This document shows, piece by piece, positions 1-8,624 of a DNA stretch of 14,741 nt. Each line of letters starts with the position of its first letter. Position 1 is the stretch's first letter. Source of the stretch: Brachionus rotundiformis (lineage: Eukaryota > Rotifera > Eurotatoria > Ploima > Brachionidae); contig JAESIW010000042.1 in the NCBI GenBank assembly GCA_016802295.1, positions 6,777 through 21,517 of the forward strand, given 5' to 3'. The notes beneath the pieces were generated by a model, which ran no database searches, was not told the DNA's origin, and worked only from the letters and a program-made list of their open reading frames with translations. Position numbers and translations under genes: made by a program.

Positions 1-871
1 AATATAAACTCTATATTGCTATTAATTCTATAATATTTTTTGATTTAGCTTAATTTGTTCACTATCATTAAATTTTCAATGAATTTGTTATATTTTTTAT
101 ATTATCTTTAAACTCGATTCGACTTTTGCAGGAACAGCAATTGAATTTTATTAACATAGCTAATTAAAAAGTTAATTTTTCTTTATTTGTCAAAATTGAA
201 TTGATGTATCTGGCAGTTTTTCCCAAACTTATCATTATGGTAAACAACATTTTAATTAAAACCTATACAAGATTCTTCAAATGTTCTTGATTATATAATT
301 AATTAAAACAATAAAACTCAATCTCATAAACGAATTTTGAAATCTAAATTCTATGAGAAGATGGTCAACCTGGTCAATCTATGCATTTAATTTTTTATTA
401 TCTTTTCTTAAATATTTAAATACTAGCTCGAGAAATTAAAAATAAATCAGTCACCAAAACAAATCTTGAAATAAAAAAGTTCAAGTGGTCAAACTCAAAA
501 CCCAATTAAATCAAACTCTCTATTAGGCTCCAATTAGGTCCTTATTGTACTACTGCTTTGTTATTAGCTCAACTTCAGGTAAAATAAAATCCTCTGTAAA
601 AAATTTATTACCACTTGAACAAATCCAAGCAAAACCTGATACCAAAAGATACTGGTGAACACATCTATCAATCTCAAACAAAAAGCTTTTAACTCCGTTT
701 AACACTTTCAGTAACCACATATACTGTAATTAAGAGCATCCGGTGTGCCAATACCAATTTTTCTATCTAAATTTTTATTCTAATTTTAAAATTTTTTGAT
801 AATTTTGTTAGAGAAGGGACGAGCTATTCGGACCAAGACCAAGGAAGCTTGGCGTCTGAAGCTGAAGATCA
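1..871. other. AT-rich noncoding stretch, no gene seen
   Basis: No convincing reading frame or RNA gene is visible on either strand. Most of it is A+T-rich with short homopolymer runs. A slightly more GC-rich patch at about 810-870 lies directly beside the ATT microsatellite that ends the LINE fragment. It is therefore either the LINE's insertion target or part of another repeat. I could not identify target-site duplications. Confidence 0.6.
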
Positions 872-901
872 AAATAATAATAATAATAATAATAATAATA
901 T
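872..901 (-). repeat. (ATT)n / (AAT)n microsatellite at the LINE 3' end
   Basis: About nine to ten perfect AAT units on the plus strand, which read as ATT on the minus strand. The tract lies downstream of the stop codon of the minus-strand LINE relic at 1043-1563. CR1/L2-type LINEs often end in short tandem repeats rather than poly(A), so I take this as the element's 3' tail. That link is inference. The repeat itself is seen directly. Confidence 0.75.
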
Positions 902-1042
902 AAGTTACAACAAGCTAGCAAGCTAGACTTACGAAGAAGAGAAACAGTAGGATCCCATCTATGGTAATTGTGGTTTTTACATTATGTTAAGAACACAGTC
1001 ACTACCAGCTCTGCCTTCATCACTCTGAAGATTGATTATTCC

Positions 1043-1563
1043 TTAGATCACCATTACCTTTGAATCGATTTTCCCGAGCCTCAGGAATTCATCCATGGTA
1101 GGTTTCTCCTTTCGTTTGTACTTATCTAGTCTGTTCTTGAATTGGTTCACGGATATGGATTGTACGATCTCTTGGGGTAAGGCGTTCCATGGCATAGTCA
1201 CTCTATAAGTGAAAAAGTGCTCTCTCAGTTGGCTGTTGGCTGGGACTGGTCGGACAAAGCTGTGCTGGTTGGAGCTTCTTCTTGTTCTACCGTTGATTTT
1301 AATAGACGGGGCTGTGTGCCAGTTTACAATGTTGGTGCCTGTGTAACATTTATAGAATTGAATAAGATCACCTCTCGTCCTCCTGTCCTCCAGGGAGGTC
1401 AGATTTAGTTTCACCAGTCTCTCTCTGTAGTCAAGGTTTTAAACTAATTGACCAGTTTGGTAGCTCTCCTTTGGACATTCTCTATGGAGGTGATGTCTCT
1501 CCTTAGATGTGGTGACCATGCCACAACGGCGTATTCTAGATGTGGGCGGACAAAGGTTGTGTA
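1043..1563 (-). pseudogene. CR1/L2-like LINE reverse transcriptase C-terminal fragment, disabled
   Basis: Read on the minus strand, about 1563-1425 encodes VRPHLEYAVVAWSPHLRRD and then VQRRATKL. About 1423-1043 encodes YRERLVKLNLTSLEDRRTRG, then FFTYRVTMPWNALPQEIV and FKNRLDKY. This order (RPHLEY..W.P, VQRRATKL, L..LE.RR.RGDLI..YK, R....WN.LP, F...LD) is the hallmark tail of CR1/L2/Jockey-group non-LTR reverse transcriptases. A TAG stop follows ATKLVN, and a one-base shift separates the two blocks, so the copy is broken. The 5' side stops abruptly at about 1563, a typical LINE 5' truncation, with no endonuclease or RT catalytic core left. The last block reads to a TAA-type end at 1043, followed by about 140 nt of 3' sequence and the ATT repeat. 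Family level is solid; the exact clade is not. Confidence 0.85.
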
Positions 1564-2195
1564 AAAAAAATATTATTTCAATTCAAAGGATTTATCTTAA
1601 GATATTTATATTTGAATTAGTCCGTAATTTAAAATTAAAATAAAAAAAAAACAATTTTATAAAAATCGTTTCTCAACTAATTGATTAGATTGATTGTTAA
1701 ATTTTTAAATTTAAAAAAGTAAAAAAGTCAAGTTTATTTTTAAGTTTTTTTTTTTTATTTCAAAAATATCGAAAGAATTTGTTTGGAGTTTAATATCTTA
1801 ATTTCATTTTAAAAATGAGATAATAAATTCCAATTTAAAGATTAATCTTATAAACGGGATGATAATTTTTAAAATCATTTTCTTTTAAAATACATAGCAT
1901 GTAGAGCCTGTTATATTAAAATTATTCAAATCAAATTAAAGATTTATTCAAGCATCTAAAGATAAACTCTTTGAATAGAAATGATATTTTGAATTCATCA
2001 TATACTTCAAGATGCCGGAAGCTTTCCTAAAATATTAATTTAAATTAGCTAATTTTTCTGATCAAGCAAATTTTAGCTATTAACAAAACTTCAAGTATTT
2101 TTTCAAAAAAAATACAATTTTTGAGTTTAATCACTTGTTTTTATTGAAGCTCTTTTTTACTTAAATTATTAAATAATAATAACATCAAAAATTAG

Positions 2196-2215
2196 CGATT
2201 AAATGTTGATCTATT
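2196..2215. repeat. partial copy of the 2721-2740 sequence (3' end of the minus-strand gene)
   Basis: This stretch matches 2721-2740 at 18 of 20 positions in the same orientation. Both differences are A/G transitions. The other copy spans the stop codon and first 3' UTR bases of the minus-strand gene. AAT-rich sequence lies to the left of both copies. It is likely a decayed local duplication about 525 bp away. Confidence 0.45.
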
Positions 2216-2379
2216 CAACACTAGAAAGCCCGACTGATAAATTACAAATATTTCAAATTAAAATATCAAAAGAAATAGAAAAAATTTATTTAAAATATGA
2301 TTTAAAAATTTAAGTTTCTTTGAGTAATTTTTGATAACTTTATTCTTTTGAGATAATATTCAAGTTTATTTTTTTAAAA

Positions 2380-2398
2380 AGGGGTTTTAAAAACCCCT
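2380..2398. repeat. near-perfect palindrome (hairpin-forming)
   Basis: AGGGGTTTT is followed by one A and then AAAACCCCT, giving nine pairs around a single central base. The G4/C4 arms stand out in such AT-rich surroundings. In RNA the loop would need to open by a few bases. No linked gene explains it, and a mobile-element terminus is one possibility. Confidence 0.5.
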
Positions 2399-2642
2399 CG
2401 GGATTTCTAATGTTAAAATTAATTAAAATTGGTCTAAGGTCTTGTATTAATACGAGTCTAATAAATTGATTTTTGTACTCCCCGACAAACTAATCTATTT
2501 CAGATAGACAATCGTTTAGCCAGGACATGGTCAGCTCATGTTTGACAAATAAATTTAAAACAAATTACAAAGATTAAAATTTTATTAAATTTAATGTAAA
2601 AAAAAATGTATTCCAACAAGTTTGACAAGAAAGTAAAAAATA

Positions 2643-2652
2643 TTTATTTATT
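2643..2652 (-). terminator. candidate polyadenylation signals for the minus-strand gene
   Basis: Two overlapping AATAAA hexamers on the minus strand (plus-strand TTTATT at 2643-2648 and 2647-2652) lie about 85-95 nt past the stop codon. Another is at 2581-2586. Such hexamers also occur by chance in this AT-rich DNA, so this is tentative. Confidence 0.3.
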
Positions 2653-2673
2653 TTTTTAATACTTTAAAATTAC

Positions 2674-2697
2674 TTAATAATAATAATAATAATAATG
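2674..2697. repeat. (TAA)n microsatellite
   Basis: About seven TAA units, continuing into imperfect AAT-type repeats up to about 2715. It lies in the presumed 3' UTR of the minus-strand gene. Confidence 0.7.
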
Positions 2698-2735
2698 ATA
2701 AAAATAATAATAAAAATCATCGGTTAAGTGTTGAT

Positions 2736-4388
2736 CTATTTCGATTGCCAATTGTTAATCGAAGTCAAAACCTGATTTGGTTTTTTGGCGCCATGAGACG
2801 AACTATTAAACTTAAAAGCCGGCTTGGCCGAGCCAAAAGCCGCATTGGAGCTTTTGGCAATTTTTTTCTCCTCAATTTTGCTATTTTTTTTTGGCACCAA
2901 TTTATGGCTAGACTGTGCGGCCACTTCTCTAAGCTTATTCGCTCTGAGCATAGCTGTCTTGGTCATTTGAACAACCGGGGCCGCTTTTCTAACCCTGGTC
3001 TTTTCGACCAAGCTTTCATTCTCGTTCTCTTCTTCCTCAATCTTTGGCAAGCGCTCGTTTGGCTCCTCGTTTTCCTCCTCATTGGCAGCATTCTTGTTGT
3101 TATTGAAGCACTCGTCAATAAACTCGAACAAAATTTTCTGATCGTCCTCCTCCTCCTGCTCTTCAATTTGGCTCATGTCATTTACTTGAGTTCGTTCCAA
3201 CAGCGAACTATCTTTGGTCGAGTTTAGCTTCTCGTAGAGCGCGTTCAAATGAACTCTATTGACCAGGTTGGTTTCCATGTCGTTGCGAATGATGCTCGGC
3301 ACACTGGCCTTGCTGGTACAGCTCTCGCGGTCCTCCTCGTCATTGTAGTACTTGATGCTGTCCTTGTCTGTGTCTTCGGGCGATGTGTTGGCAAAGAAGT
3401 CGTTTCTAAAGTCGGGAAAGAGCGACTTGGAAACTTGGCTGTCGGCAAGCATCTTTGGATTGGGGTCCAGCTTAACCGGCGGCGTGTAAACATTCGACCA
3501 GGCTGGTTTGTCTGTCGGCACACTTTTTTTACTGGCCAAAAGATTTCTCAAAAAGTTGAGATCAGCTGTGGGCTCATTGGGAAAGGTTAGCTGGGACACA
3601 TTTGACTTGACTGATCTACAATCGCTGATCGAGCCCTCCATGTCATAGTTGATCACTTGTTCGTCTTCGTCCAAGGTTTCCATGCCACTTTTGGAACAAT
3701 TTCCGAGCACTGTTTTCTCCATGATTGTGATGTCATTTGACCTGGACGGGTTCGAGTCTACAGTCATTATGGAAAAGTTTACTTTAGTGTAATACTGATT
3801 GGTTTCAGCTGGTGAGTTGGGTATGTCCGAGTAGCAGGCTGAGTTAGCTTGCGAGCTGTAATCGCTTTGGACAGATGAATGGGTTGACTTGGTCTCAAAG
3901 CTGCTCAAAGATGTGAACGATGATGATCTTGAGTAAGAGGTGACATTGCTTGAGATGGGACGAGAGGAGTCCGTTGACGTGGTAGCCGGTGTTACGTGCA
4001 AGAGCTCGGTTTTGGTGACTATAGACGGTGAGGATTCGGTGGATGTGGCAATTAGAGAAGAAATAGGAGTGGTTGGTGGATTAGATTTTGGTATGGATGA
4101 GAGTGATGTGTCCTCGCTTGTGTTGGTGAGTTCGGACTCCGAGTCGTCACAATGCTGGTAGTTGAAGAGGGTGTTGTTGGTGTATGTGTAGCGGTCAGAA
4201 GAGTTGGTAAAGTGATTGGGCGCGTAGTATGGCGAGGATTGATTGCGAATTTTTGTGTGGTTAATCTGCTTGAAGGTGGCCGATTTGAGGCGATGCGAGC
4301 TGGGTGAGCCGTTCTGGAGCAGGACTGGAGTCGATGTAGACGAGTGCAAGAAATTGTAGTGCCGATTGATGCTGGGTGATTGAGACAT
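2736..4388 (-). CDS. 550-aa Ser/Thr/Asn-rich, acidic-to-basic disordered protein of unknown family
   Basis: One uninterrupted frame from ATG (4388-4386) to TAG, ending in NNWQSK. I do not recognise the family. Residues 1-190 are rich in Ser, Thr, Asn and Pro and begin MSQSPSINRHYNFLHSS. Residues 190-400 are polar, with patches such as FLRNLLASKK and PAWSNVYTPP. About 400-460 is strongly acidic, with EEQEEEDDQ and EEEENENE flanking a short hydrophobic stretch (ILFEFIDECF). From about 463 the chain turns basic, with VRKAAPVV and MTKTAMLRANKLREVA, a likely short helix, and then a Lys-rich tail. There is no signal peptide, membrane segment or enzyme motif. This suggests a scaffold or regulatory protein, which is inference. 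Unlike the other genes here it has no intron in 1.65 kb, and its coding DNA is clearly more GC-rich than its surroundings. On the coding strand AATTAAG directly precedes the ATG, which could be a splice acceptor from a leader exon. Being real is well supported by length and codon pattern. Confidence 0.8.
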   Translation of the reverse strand: MSQSPSINRHYNFLHSSTSTPVLLQNGSPSSHRLKSATFKQINHTKIRNQSSPYYAPNHFTNSSDRYTYTNNTLFNYQHCDDSESELTNTSEDTSLSSIPKSNPPTTPISSLIATSTESSPSIVTKTELLHVTPATTSTDSSRPISSNVTSYSRSSSFTSLSSFETKSTHSSVQSDYSSQANSACYSDIPNSPAETNQYYTKVNFSIMTVDSNPSRSNDITIMEKTVLGNCSKSGMETLDEDEQVINYDMEGSISDCRSVKSNVSQLTFPNEPTADLNFLRNLLASKKSVPTDKPAWSNVYTPPVKLDPNPKMLADSQVSKSLFPDFRNDFFANTSPEDTDKDSIKYYNDEEDRESCTSKASVPSIIRNDMETNLVNRVHLNALYEKLNSTKDSSLLERTQVNDMSQIEEQEEEDDQKILFEFIDECFNNNKNAANEEENEEPNERLPKIEEEENENESLVEKTRVRKAAPVVQMTKTAMLRANKLREVAAQSSHKLVPKKNSKIEEKKIAKSSNAAFGSAKPAFKFNSSSHGAKKPNQVLTSINNWQSK

Positions 4389-4863
4389 CTTAATTAATTA
4401 TCATTTATTTAATTGATATAAATAATTTTGAGGTTAGATCTTGAAATCTGGTATGTTTTGGCGGGTGAACTTTTTCTCTTTTGATTCAAAAAAGTGTACG
4501 AATTTAAAAAGTACGATGTTTTATTTTTTGTCTTAATTAATGTCAATTTAGTTTTGCACTGAATTAGTAAAATAATTAAATAAAAATTAAAAAAAAGATG
4601 TTTTTCTTAATTAATTAAAAATTAAGTCGACCCAGAATGGTAAACAAAGTTTTTTATATGTACTCTTTTCTTTTCAAGTGGTTTTCAAACAGTTTAGAAG
4701 ACAAAATTGTCTAATTTTTTTTATATGAAAAATACATCTTACAGTTATATTTTAATTATGGTTTATCATCTATTTGTAATTACAAAAAACGACTATTTTT
4801 AAAAAAAAATATATTTATTTTAAAAAAACTATCGAATAAAATTGAATAAAAATTAATAAATTT

Positions 4864-4903
4864 GTCACGACGCGTTTCGACCAAATGGCCTTCTTCAGGT
4901 TTT
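4864..4903 (-). ncRNA. hammerhead-ribozyme-like motif (possible Penelope-like element relic)
   Basis: On the minus strand the order is CTGAAGA (4898-4892), a short hairpin GGCC-ATTT-GGTC (4890-4879) and GAAACGCGTC (4878-4869). CTGAAGA fits the hammerhead core CUGANGA. GGCC/GGTC would be stem II with one G-U pair, and GAAA is the second core box. ACGCGU would be a minimal palindromic stem III, ending in UC at the expected cleavage position. Very short palindromic stem III is described for hammerheads of Penelope-like retroelements. Against it, an extra A lies between CUGAAGA and stem II, and stem I is weak: only the first two pairs are obvious (AC before the core, GU after it). It may be a degraded or inactive copy. 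No Penelope RT is seen nearby. Confidence 0.4.
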
Positions 4904-5729
4904 AAGACTGAAATAAAGAACTGAAATAAATATAAACAGATTAAGAGGAATATAATAGAAATAATTGTTTCTCAAATTATTATTAGATAAATTTTTATAT
5001 ATACAAAAAATAGATCTTGAAATTAATGTCGAATTTTCATAATTATAAATTAATATTTAAATTTAGAATAATTTCTTTACAATTCTAAAAAAAAAATTTA
5101 AAGTTAACAAAAATTAAAGATAAATAAATACAAAATAATACAAAAAAGGAAATACAGACATAATCTAATGTAAAAAATCTGAAAGAGTACCTTTTATTCT
5201 CTGGCATACTTTATTTTTTGGCCAATTTTTTGGTACATTTCATTTTTGAATAGTAATAAACATTTAAATAACTTTTTGGTCAAATTTTTGTTTTCAAGCT
5301 AACATTTATCGTCAGTTAATTGAATGTTTTATAGTTAGAATTGACCACAATTTACTCAATTGCATTTTTTGTTTTAATTAATTTAAAAAATTGAAAAATT
5401 GTTTCTACGATCTACTATCCAGCAGATCAAAAACATATCAAGTTATTATCTAAACTTTAATTAAATAAACCAAAAATAAATAAAGTTAATAACAAACAAA
5501 CTGTTCATTACTCAGATCCAAAAAGATTCAAAACACCGATTGACTTATTCCACGAAACCAAATTGAATAAAAACAACTAATCTATCTTAAATCCTAATGT
5601 AAATATGTTTATCTTAACCTGTGTATATTGATATAAACCAATTTGTTTCAATTAATTTTACTTTTTTTTTGTATAATTCAAATTTTAACTTAAACTAATT
5701 ATGTAAAACCTAAAAACTTTTCAAACTAG

Positions 5730-5762
5730 AGGGTTTAAACGAAGGCCATTCGGACGAACCCT
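5730..5762 (+). repeat. diverged inverted copy of the hammerhead-like core, with its own stem
   Basis: Plus-strand 5741-5758 matches the minus strand of 4877-4894 at 16 of 18 positions (GAAGGCCATT..GG.CGAA). The two copies therefore form an inverted pair about 840 bp apart. Here AGGGTT (5730-5735) and AACCCT (5757-5762) flank the shared core and can pair. The CUGANGA and CGCGUC parts are not kept, so this copy should not be a ribozyme. It marks a shared repeat family rather than a functional RNA. Confidence 0.4.
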
Positions 5763-5896
5763 GAGGTTTCCCCTCAATTATATATTTAATAAATAAATAA
5801 AAAAATTAAGTTAATCATTAAATATTAAATTAATTAATTGTTATCTTTTTAGCATCGATCATATTATCTACAATATTATTTAATATTATTGGACTT

Positions 5897-6240
5897 TTGA
5901 ATAACATTTTTAATTTAAAATTTAACTATAAATGTATTATTTATTACATTAATTCGTGTTGTAATGATAGTTATGGAAAAATTGAGTCTTGGTTGCACAA
6001 ATGGAGATTAAAAATGGCCCCTAACAAATGTGACCATCTAATCTTTTCAGGAAAGTCTTCTAAAAACAAAGAGTTAACCCTTAATCTTTTGAAATACTGA
6101 GAATCTCCGGTTTTTCTTGGCATCAAATTTGATAAATAGTTGCTTTAATACTGACTGACTTTATTCGGTCCAGATGCCAAAATAGAATAAATACCATCAA
6201 ATTCTGTCTCATAAATCCTGGAAGCTGAGTAAAAAAACTT
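5897..6240 (+). pseudogene. Jockey/CR1-like reverse transcriptase fragment, decayed
   Basis: From about 5970 the frame reads KIESWLHKWRLKMAPNKC and then HLIFSGKSSKN. After a TGA (6098-6100) the same frame continues ESPVFLGIKFDK. These are the conserved segments after the RT catalytic core of Jockey/CR1-type elements (I..WL.KWRLKM.P.K...L.FS, then FLGI.FD). Another frame then gives RINTIK (6184-6201) and a further one-base shift gives ILSHKSWKLSKKT (6201-6239), matching the downstream thumb-like region. There are at least two stops and two frameshifts, so this is a dead fragment. The catalytic FADD box and endonuclease are absent. It is a different lineage from the LINE at 1043-1563, since both the strand and the motif wording differ. 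Confidence 0.8.
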
Positions 6241-6915
6241 AATTGGAAAACTTTTTATTAGATACGTAAAAAATTGTTTTATAAACAAGAATAGTTTAAC
6301 ATGTGGTCGACAGCCCAAGATAAACTTCAATTCAAAACTTCCCTATCTATAGCACTGTACCAGTTACAAGAGTGGACAATTCAAATCTTATACAGTATCA
6401 AACTTTCCTATTTTTACCTTGATATTTAATGCTTTTCAATGGTAAAAGAGGTTTAATTACTCAAAAAATTTAAAATTACTTAAAAATTATAAATAAAAAT
6501 TATTTCTTTTTAATTTAAATAATCTGCCAACTTTCGGATTAATAACAATACAATATATTTTAATCAAAATAAATTATTTAAATTGAGTAGACAGGGTTTG
6601 ATTAATTGATAATTTATAAATATAAATTAATTTTTGTCATTTAGGCATAATATCTTTATCTTAGCTTTAATTGTATTAAATATCGTAATAATTTGACTTT
6701 AGGGGTCATGTGTTTTACCTATTGATAGATTATCTAATCATATAAAAACTTATTTCTTAATTAAATAAATTTATTTTAAGAAGGCTTCAGTATTACCATG
6801 ACGATATTATTAAAAAAATACACATACACACACACAAAATAGAAAATTATAGGATCTAATAAATATACTTAATGCCTTATAGTTATTAATTATCTAATTC
6901 TATTAATTAATCAAA
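6241..6915. other. noncoding stretch upstream of the C2orf81 homologue
   Basis: The left end may hold further unrecognisable RT remains. The rest is AT-rich. A short CA-rich run (about 6820-6836) lies about 80 bp before the start codon. No promoter element can be named with confidence. Confidence 0.5.
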
Positions 6916-8573
6916 ATGAGCAAGTCTCAGAAAGGAAACAAAGGCAAACCATCAAATCAGCAAAGCAAAAAGCCTGCAGAAACCAAACAATCAACGTTAT
7001 TAGAAATAGTACCAGGAAAATTCAACGAAAATGACTGGTAACTTCTTAAGCCAAGGCTAAGAACCATTTTTGTTTTTAATTTTTCTACTTCTAAAGGAAT
7101 AACATGCTCGAAATTGAGGACTCCCAGGAATTTGTTTGGGAGCTAATTGATGAAATATTTGACAATACACTGAAAATAATTCACAAAAATTATCTTAATT
7201 ATCAGACAATACCATATACTATAAATGAGGCCAGAAAAGCAATTCTTCACATCTTGGACGTAAACTAAGTCCTTAAAAGTCTGATCAAAAATTAATTATT
7301 TGAATTTAAGTGGCAATTTTTGAGCAAAGACAAAGATGATGACTTGACCGAAGTATGGGTGGAAGACTGTGAACCTGAGGCGTGTGTAATTGATAGCTGG
7401 GCACAAGGCTTTGTTGACTCTGTTCAAAAACGAGAGCCAACTCCGGTCCCATCAAACCATGTGACTCCCCAAGACCAGGAAGACACTAAACCGAACTTCC
7501 TCGAGGAATTGAACCGAATGTTTACCAAACCATCAACTCCCAGACTCAAGAGCGCAAAGAAGGACAAAACTCCTGATCCAGAAACTGAAAAGGTCAAAAA
7601 AATCCAAGAACAGAAATCAAAGAAGAAAAAGCTAGATGCCATTTCTCGCAGAGTTCTGGAACCTCCTGCTGAAATTGATGCCAAGAAAACCATCCCCAGA
7701 GAGAAAAACTTCATTACAGAGATCAAAAAATTAGAAGAACCAATCTCCAAAGCCCCTGTTGCATGCCAATCCATACTCAAGACTTTGCTTAGTCGACCAC
7801 TTACCATGCGAGAAATAGAAATAGACTCAGATGGTAATGTCCAATCGATAGCCAAATTAGACTATGAAAAAACTCCAATTAACAAGTTTAAAATTAAACT
7901 TTAATTTTTGTCTAAAATAACTTTTTTATTTTAAGTGTTAAAGCAAGAGTTAGCATTTTATCCGAACCAAAGGCGACCATTAATCCAAATCAATCCAAGA
8001 AAAGGAGCAAATTTTCCAATAGTTCAAGTTTATTGATCGAAGAAGAAAGTAAGAGAATAATAAATTAGTTTTCTAATTTGAGTGTGAGTTTTAAATTGTT
8101 TACCAAAGACATTTTGACTGAAAAAAAAATTCCTTTACGTTCACATAAATTTTTGCCACCAAAAATAAGTATGCTGTACCAGCTTATTTATGAATTGCTT
8201 TTAAAACTTGTCATTCTTGCTTTGAGAGATGTTTTAAGATTTAAGATAATTAATTTAATTAAATTATTTTTTAGAGACAAAGTCTCAATTTACTGAGGAA
8301 GAGACAGACTATGTGCTTGACCCAGCTCCGGGTGTAGTGTTCACTGTGTTGAATACAACGCGGACAGGACCCAAGCGACCAGCTGTCTCGAATAAACAGA
8401 GCATGGTACTGGAAAGGTCCGAGCATAATTTGAAACCTGTGAAACAATTTGACGAGAATAGTCTGACCAGATCGTCCATTGAAGAAATTTTAAACAATTC
8501 AAACAACAGCATCAAGGCTCCTGTAAAACTTAAACCAATACCACCTATTAGCGCGTCGACTGCTGTAAACTAA
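6916..8573 (+). CDS. C2orf81: C2orf81 homologue, 5 exons, 423 aa
   Basis: Exons: 6916-7037, 7097-7259, 7311-7885, 7936-8048, 8275-8573. Phases agree and the total is 1272 nt ending in TAA. The family call rests on the N-terminal half. LLEIVPGKFNENDW ends exon 1. Exon 2 encodes an acidic helix (EFVWELIDEIFDNTLKI) and then IPYTINEARKAILHILD. Exon 3 opens WQFLSKDK and has WVEDCEPEACVIDSWAQG at about residues 111-128. This order (IVPG...W, helix, IP.T...A..A.L.I..W.FL, EDEEP..C..DSWAQG) is what I know of vertebrate C2orf81. The middle is Lys-rich and probably disordered (KKDKTPDPETEK, KSKKKKLD). Exon 5 carries LDPAPGVVFTVLNT. Introns are 59, 51, 50 and 226 nt. Three end in AAG and one in TAG. No enzyme motif, signal or membrane segment is present, and the molecular role is unknown. 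Exon 4 is the least certain, though its phase and sequence join smoothly to EEEKTKSQF. Confidence 0.82.
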
Positions 8574-8618
8574 ACTACCAAAAATACAAGAATTTTTATT
8601 GTTTTTTTTTTATTTCTA

Positions 8619-8624
8619 AATAAA
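8619..8624 (+). terminator. polyadenylation signal for the C2orf81 homologue
   Basis: AATAAA lies 46 nt after the stop codon and follows a T-rich run. The position is typical for a short 3' UTR. Confidence 0.5.

Larger units (their letters stand above)
1564..2735. other. AT-rich intergenic DNA with palindromes, 3' of the minus-strand gene
   Basis: No coding region or RNA gene is visible. It holds a 19-nt near-perfect palindrome at 2380-2398, a 10-nt palindrome at 2444-2453, a TAA microsatellite at about 2674-2697, and a partial copy of the neighbouring gene's 3' end at about 2196-2215. The right end is the 3' UTR of the minus-strand gene. Confidence 0.55.
4389..5896. other. AT-rich noncoding stretch between the minus-strand gene and the RT relic
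   Basis: The left end is the 5' flank of the minus-strand gene. I see no reading frame of worth. The only notable islands are the hammerhead-like motif at 4864-4903 (minus) and its inverted, diverged partner at 5730-5762. Confidence 0.55.

Noticed and set aside
1217..1408. Plus-strand frame opposite the LINE fragment
   Set aside because: It lies entirely antisense to the recognised reverse-transcriptase tail and shows no motif of its own.
2745..3590. Two plus-strand open frames (2745-3227 and 3249-3590) antisense to the 550-aa gene
   Set aside because: They are shadows of the GC-richer minus-strand coding region. Their proteins are Leu/Val/Phe-rich in the way expected from reading Lys/Glu/Asn codons backwards, and no family pattern is present.
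4455..4469. E2F-like site (TTTTGGCGGGTGAAC) upstream of the minus-strand gene
   Set aside because: It is one partial match with no supporting core promoter context, so I cannot distinguish it from chance.
4864..6240. Hammerhead-like motif, inverted partner and RT relic as one Penelope-like element
   Set aside because: The RT relic reads as Jockey/CR1-type (KWRLKM.P.K, FLGI.FD), not Penelope, and no GIY-YIG domain is visible. I keep the signals separate.
6145..6330. Minus-strand 61-codon frame over the RT relic
   Set aside because: The plus strand there holds recognisable RT pieces (RINTIK, ILSHKSWKLSKKT). The minus frame has no motif.
7424..7855. Minus-strand 143-codon frame opposite C2orf81 exon 3
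   Set aside because: The Ser/Phe-rich content mirrors the Lys/Glu-rich sense strand, and the sense frame has clear family conservation.
8078..8296. 72-codon plus-strand frame just before the last C2orf81 exon
   Set aside because: It lies mostly inside the 226-nt intron 4 and runs into exon 5 in the wrong frame. The exon 5 frame that continues from exon 4 reads EEEKTKSQFTEEE and is better supported.
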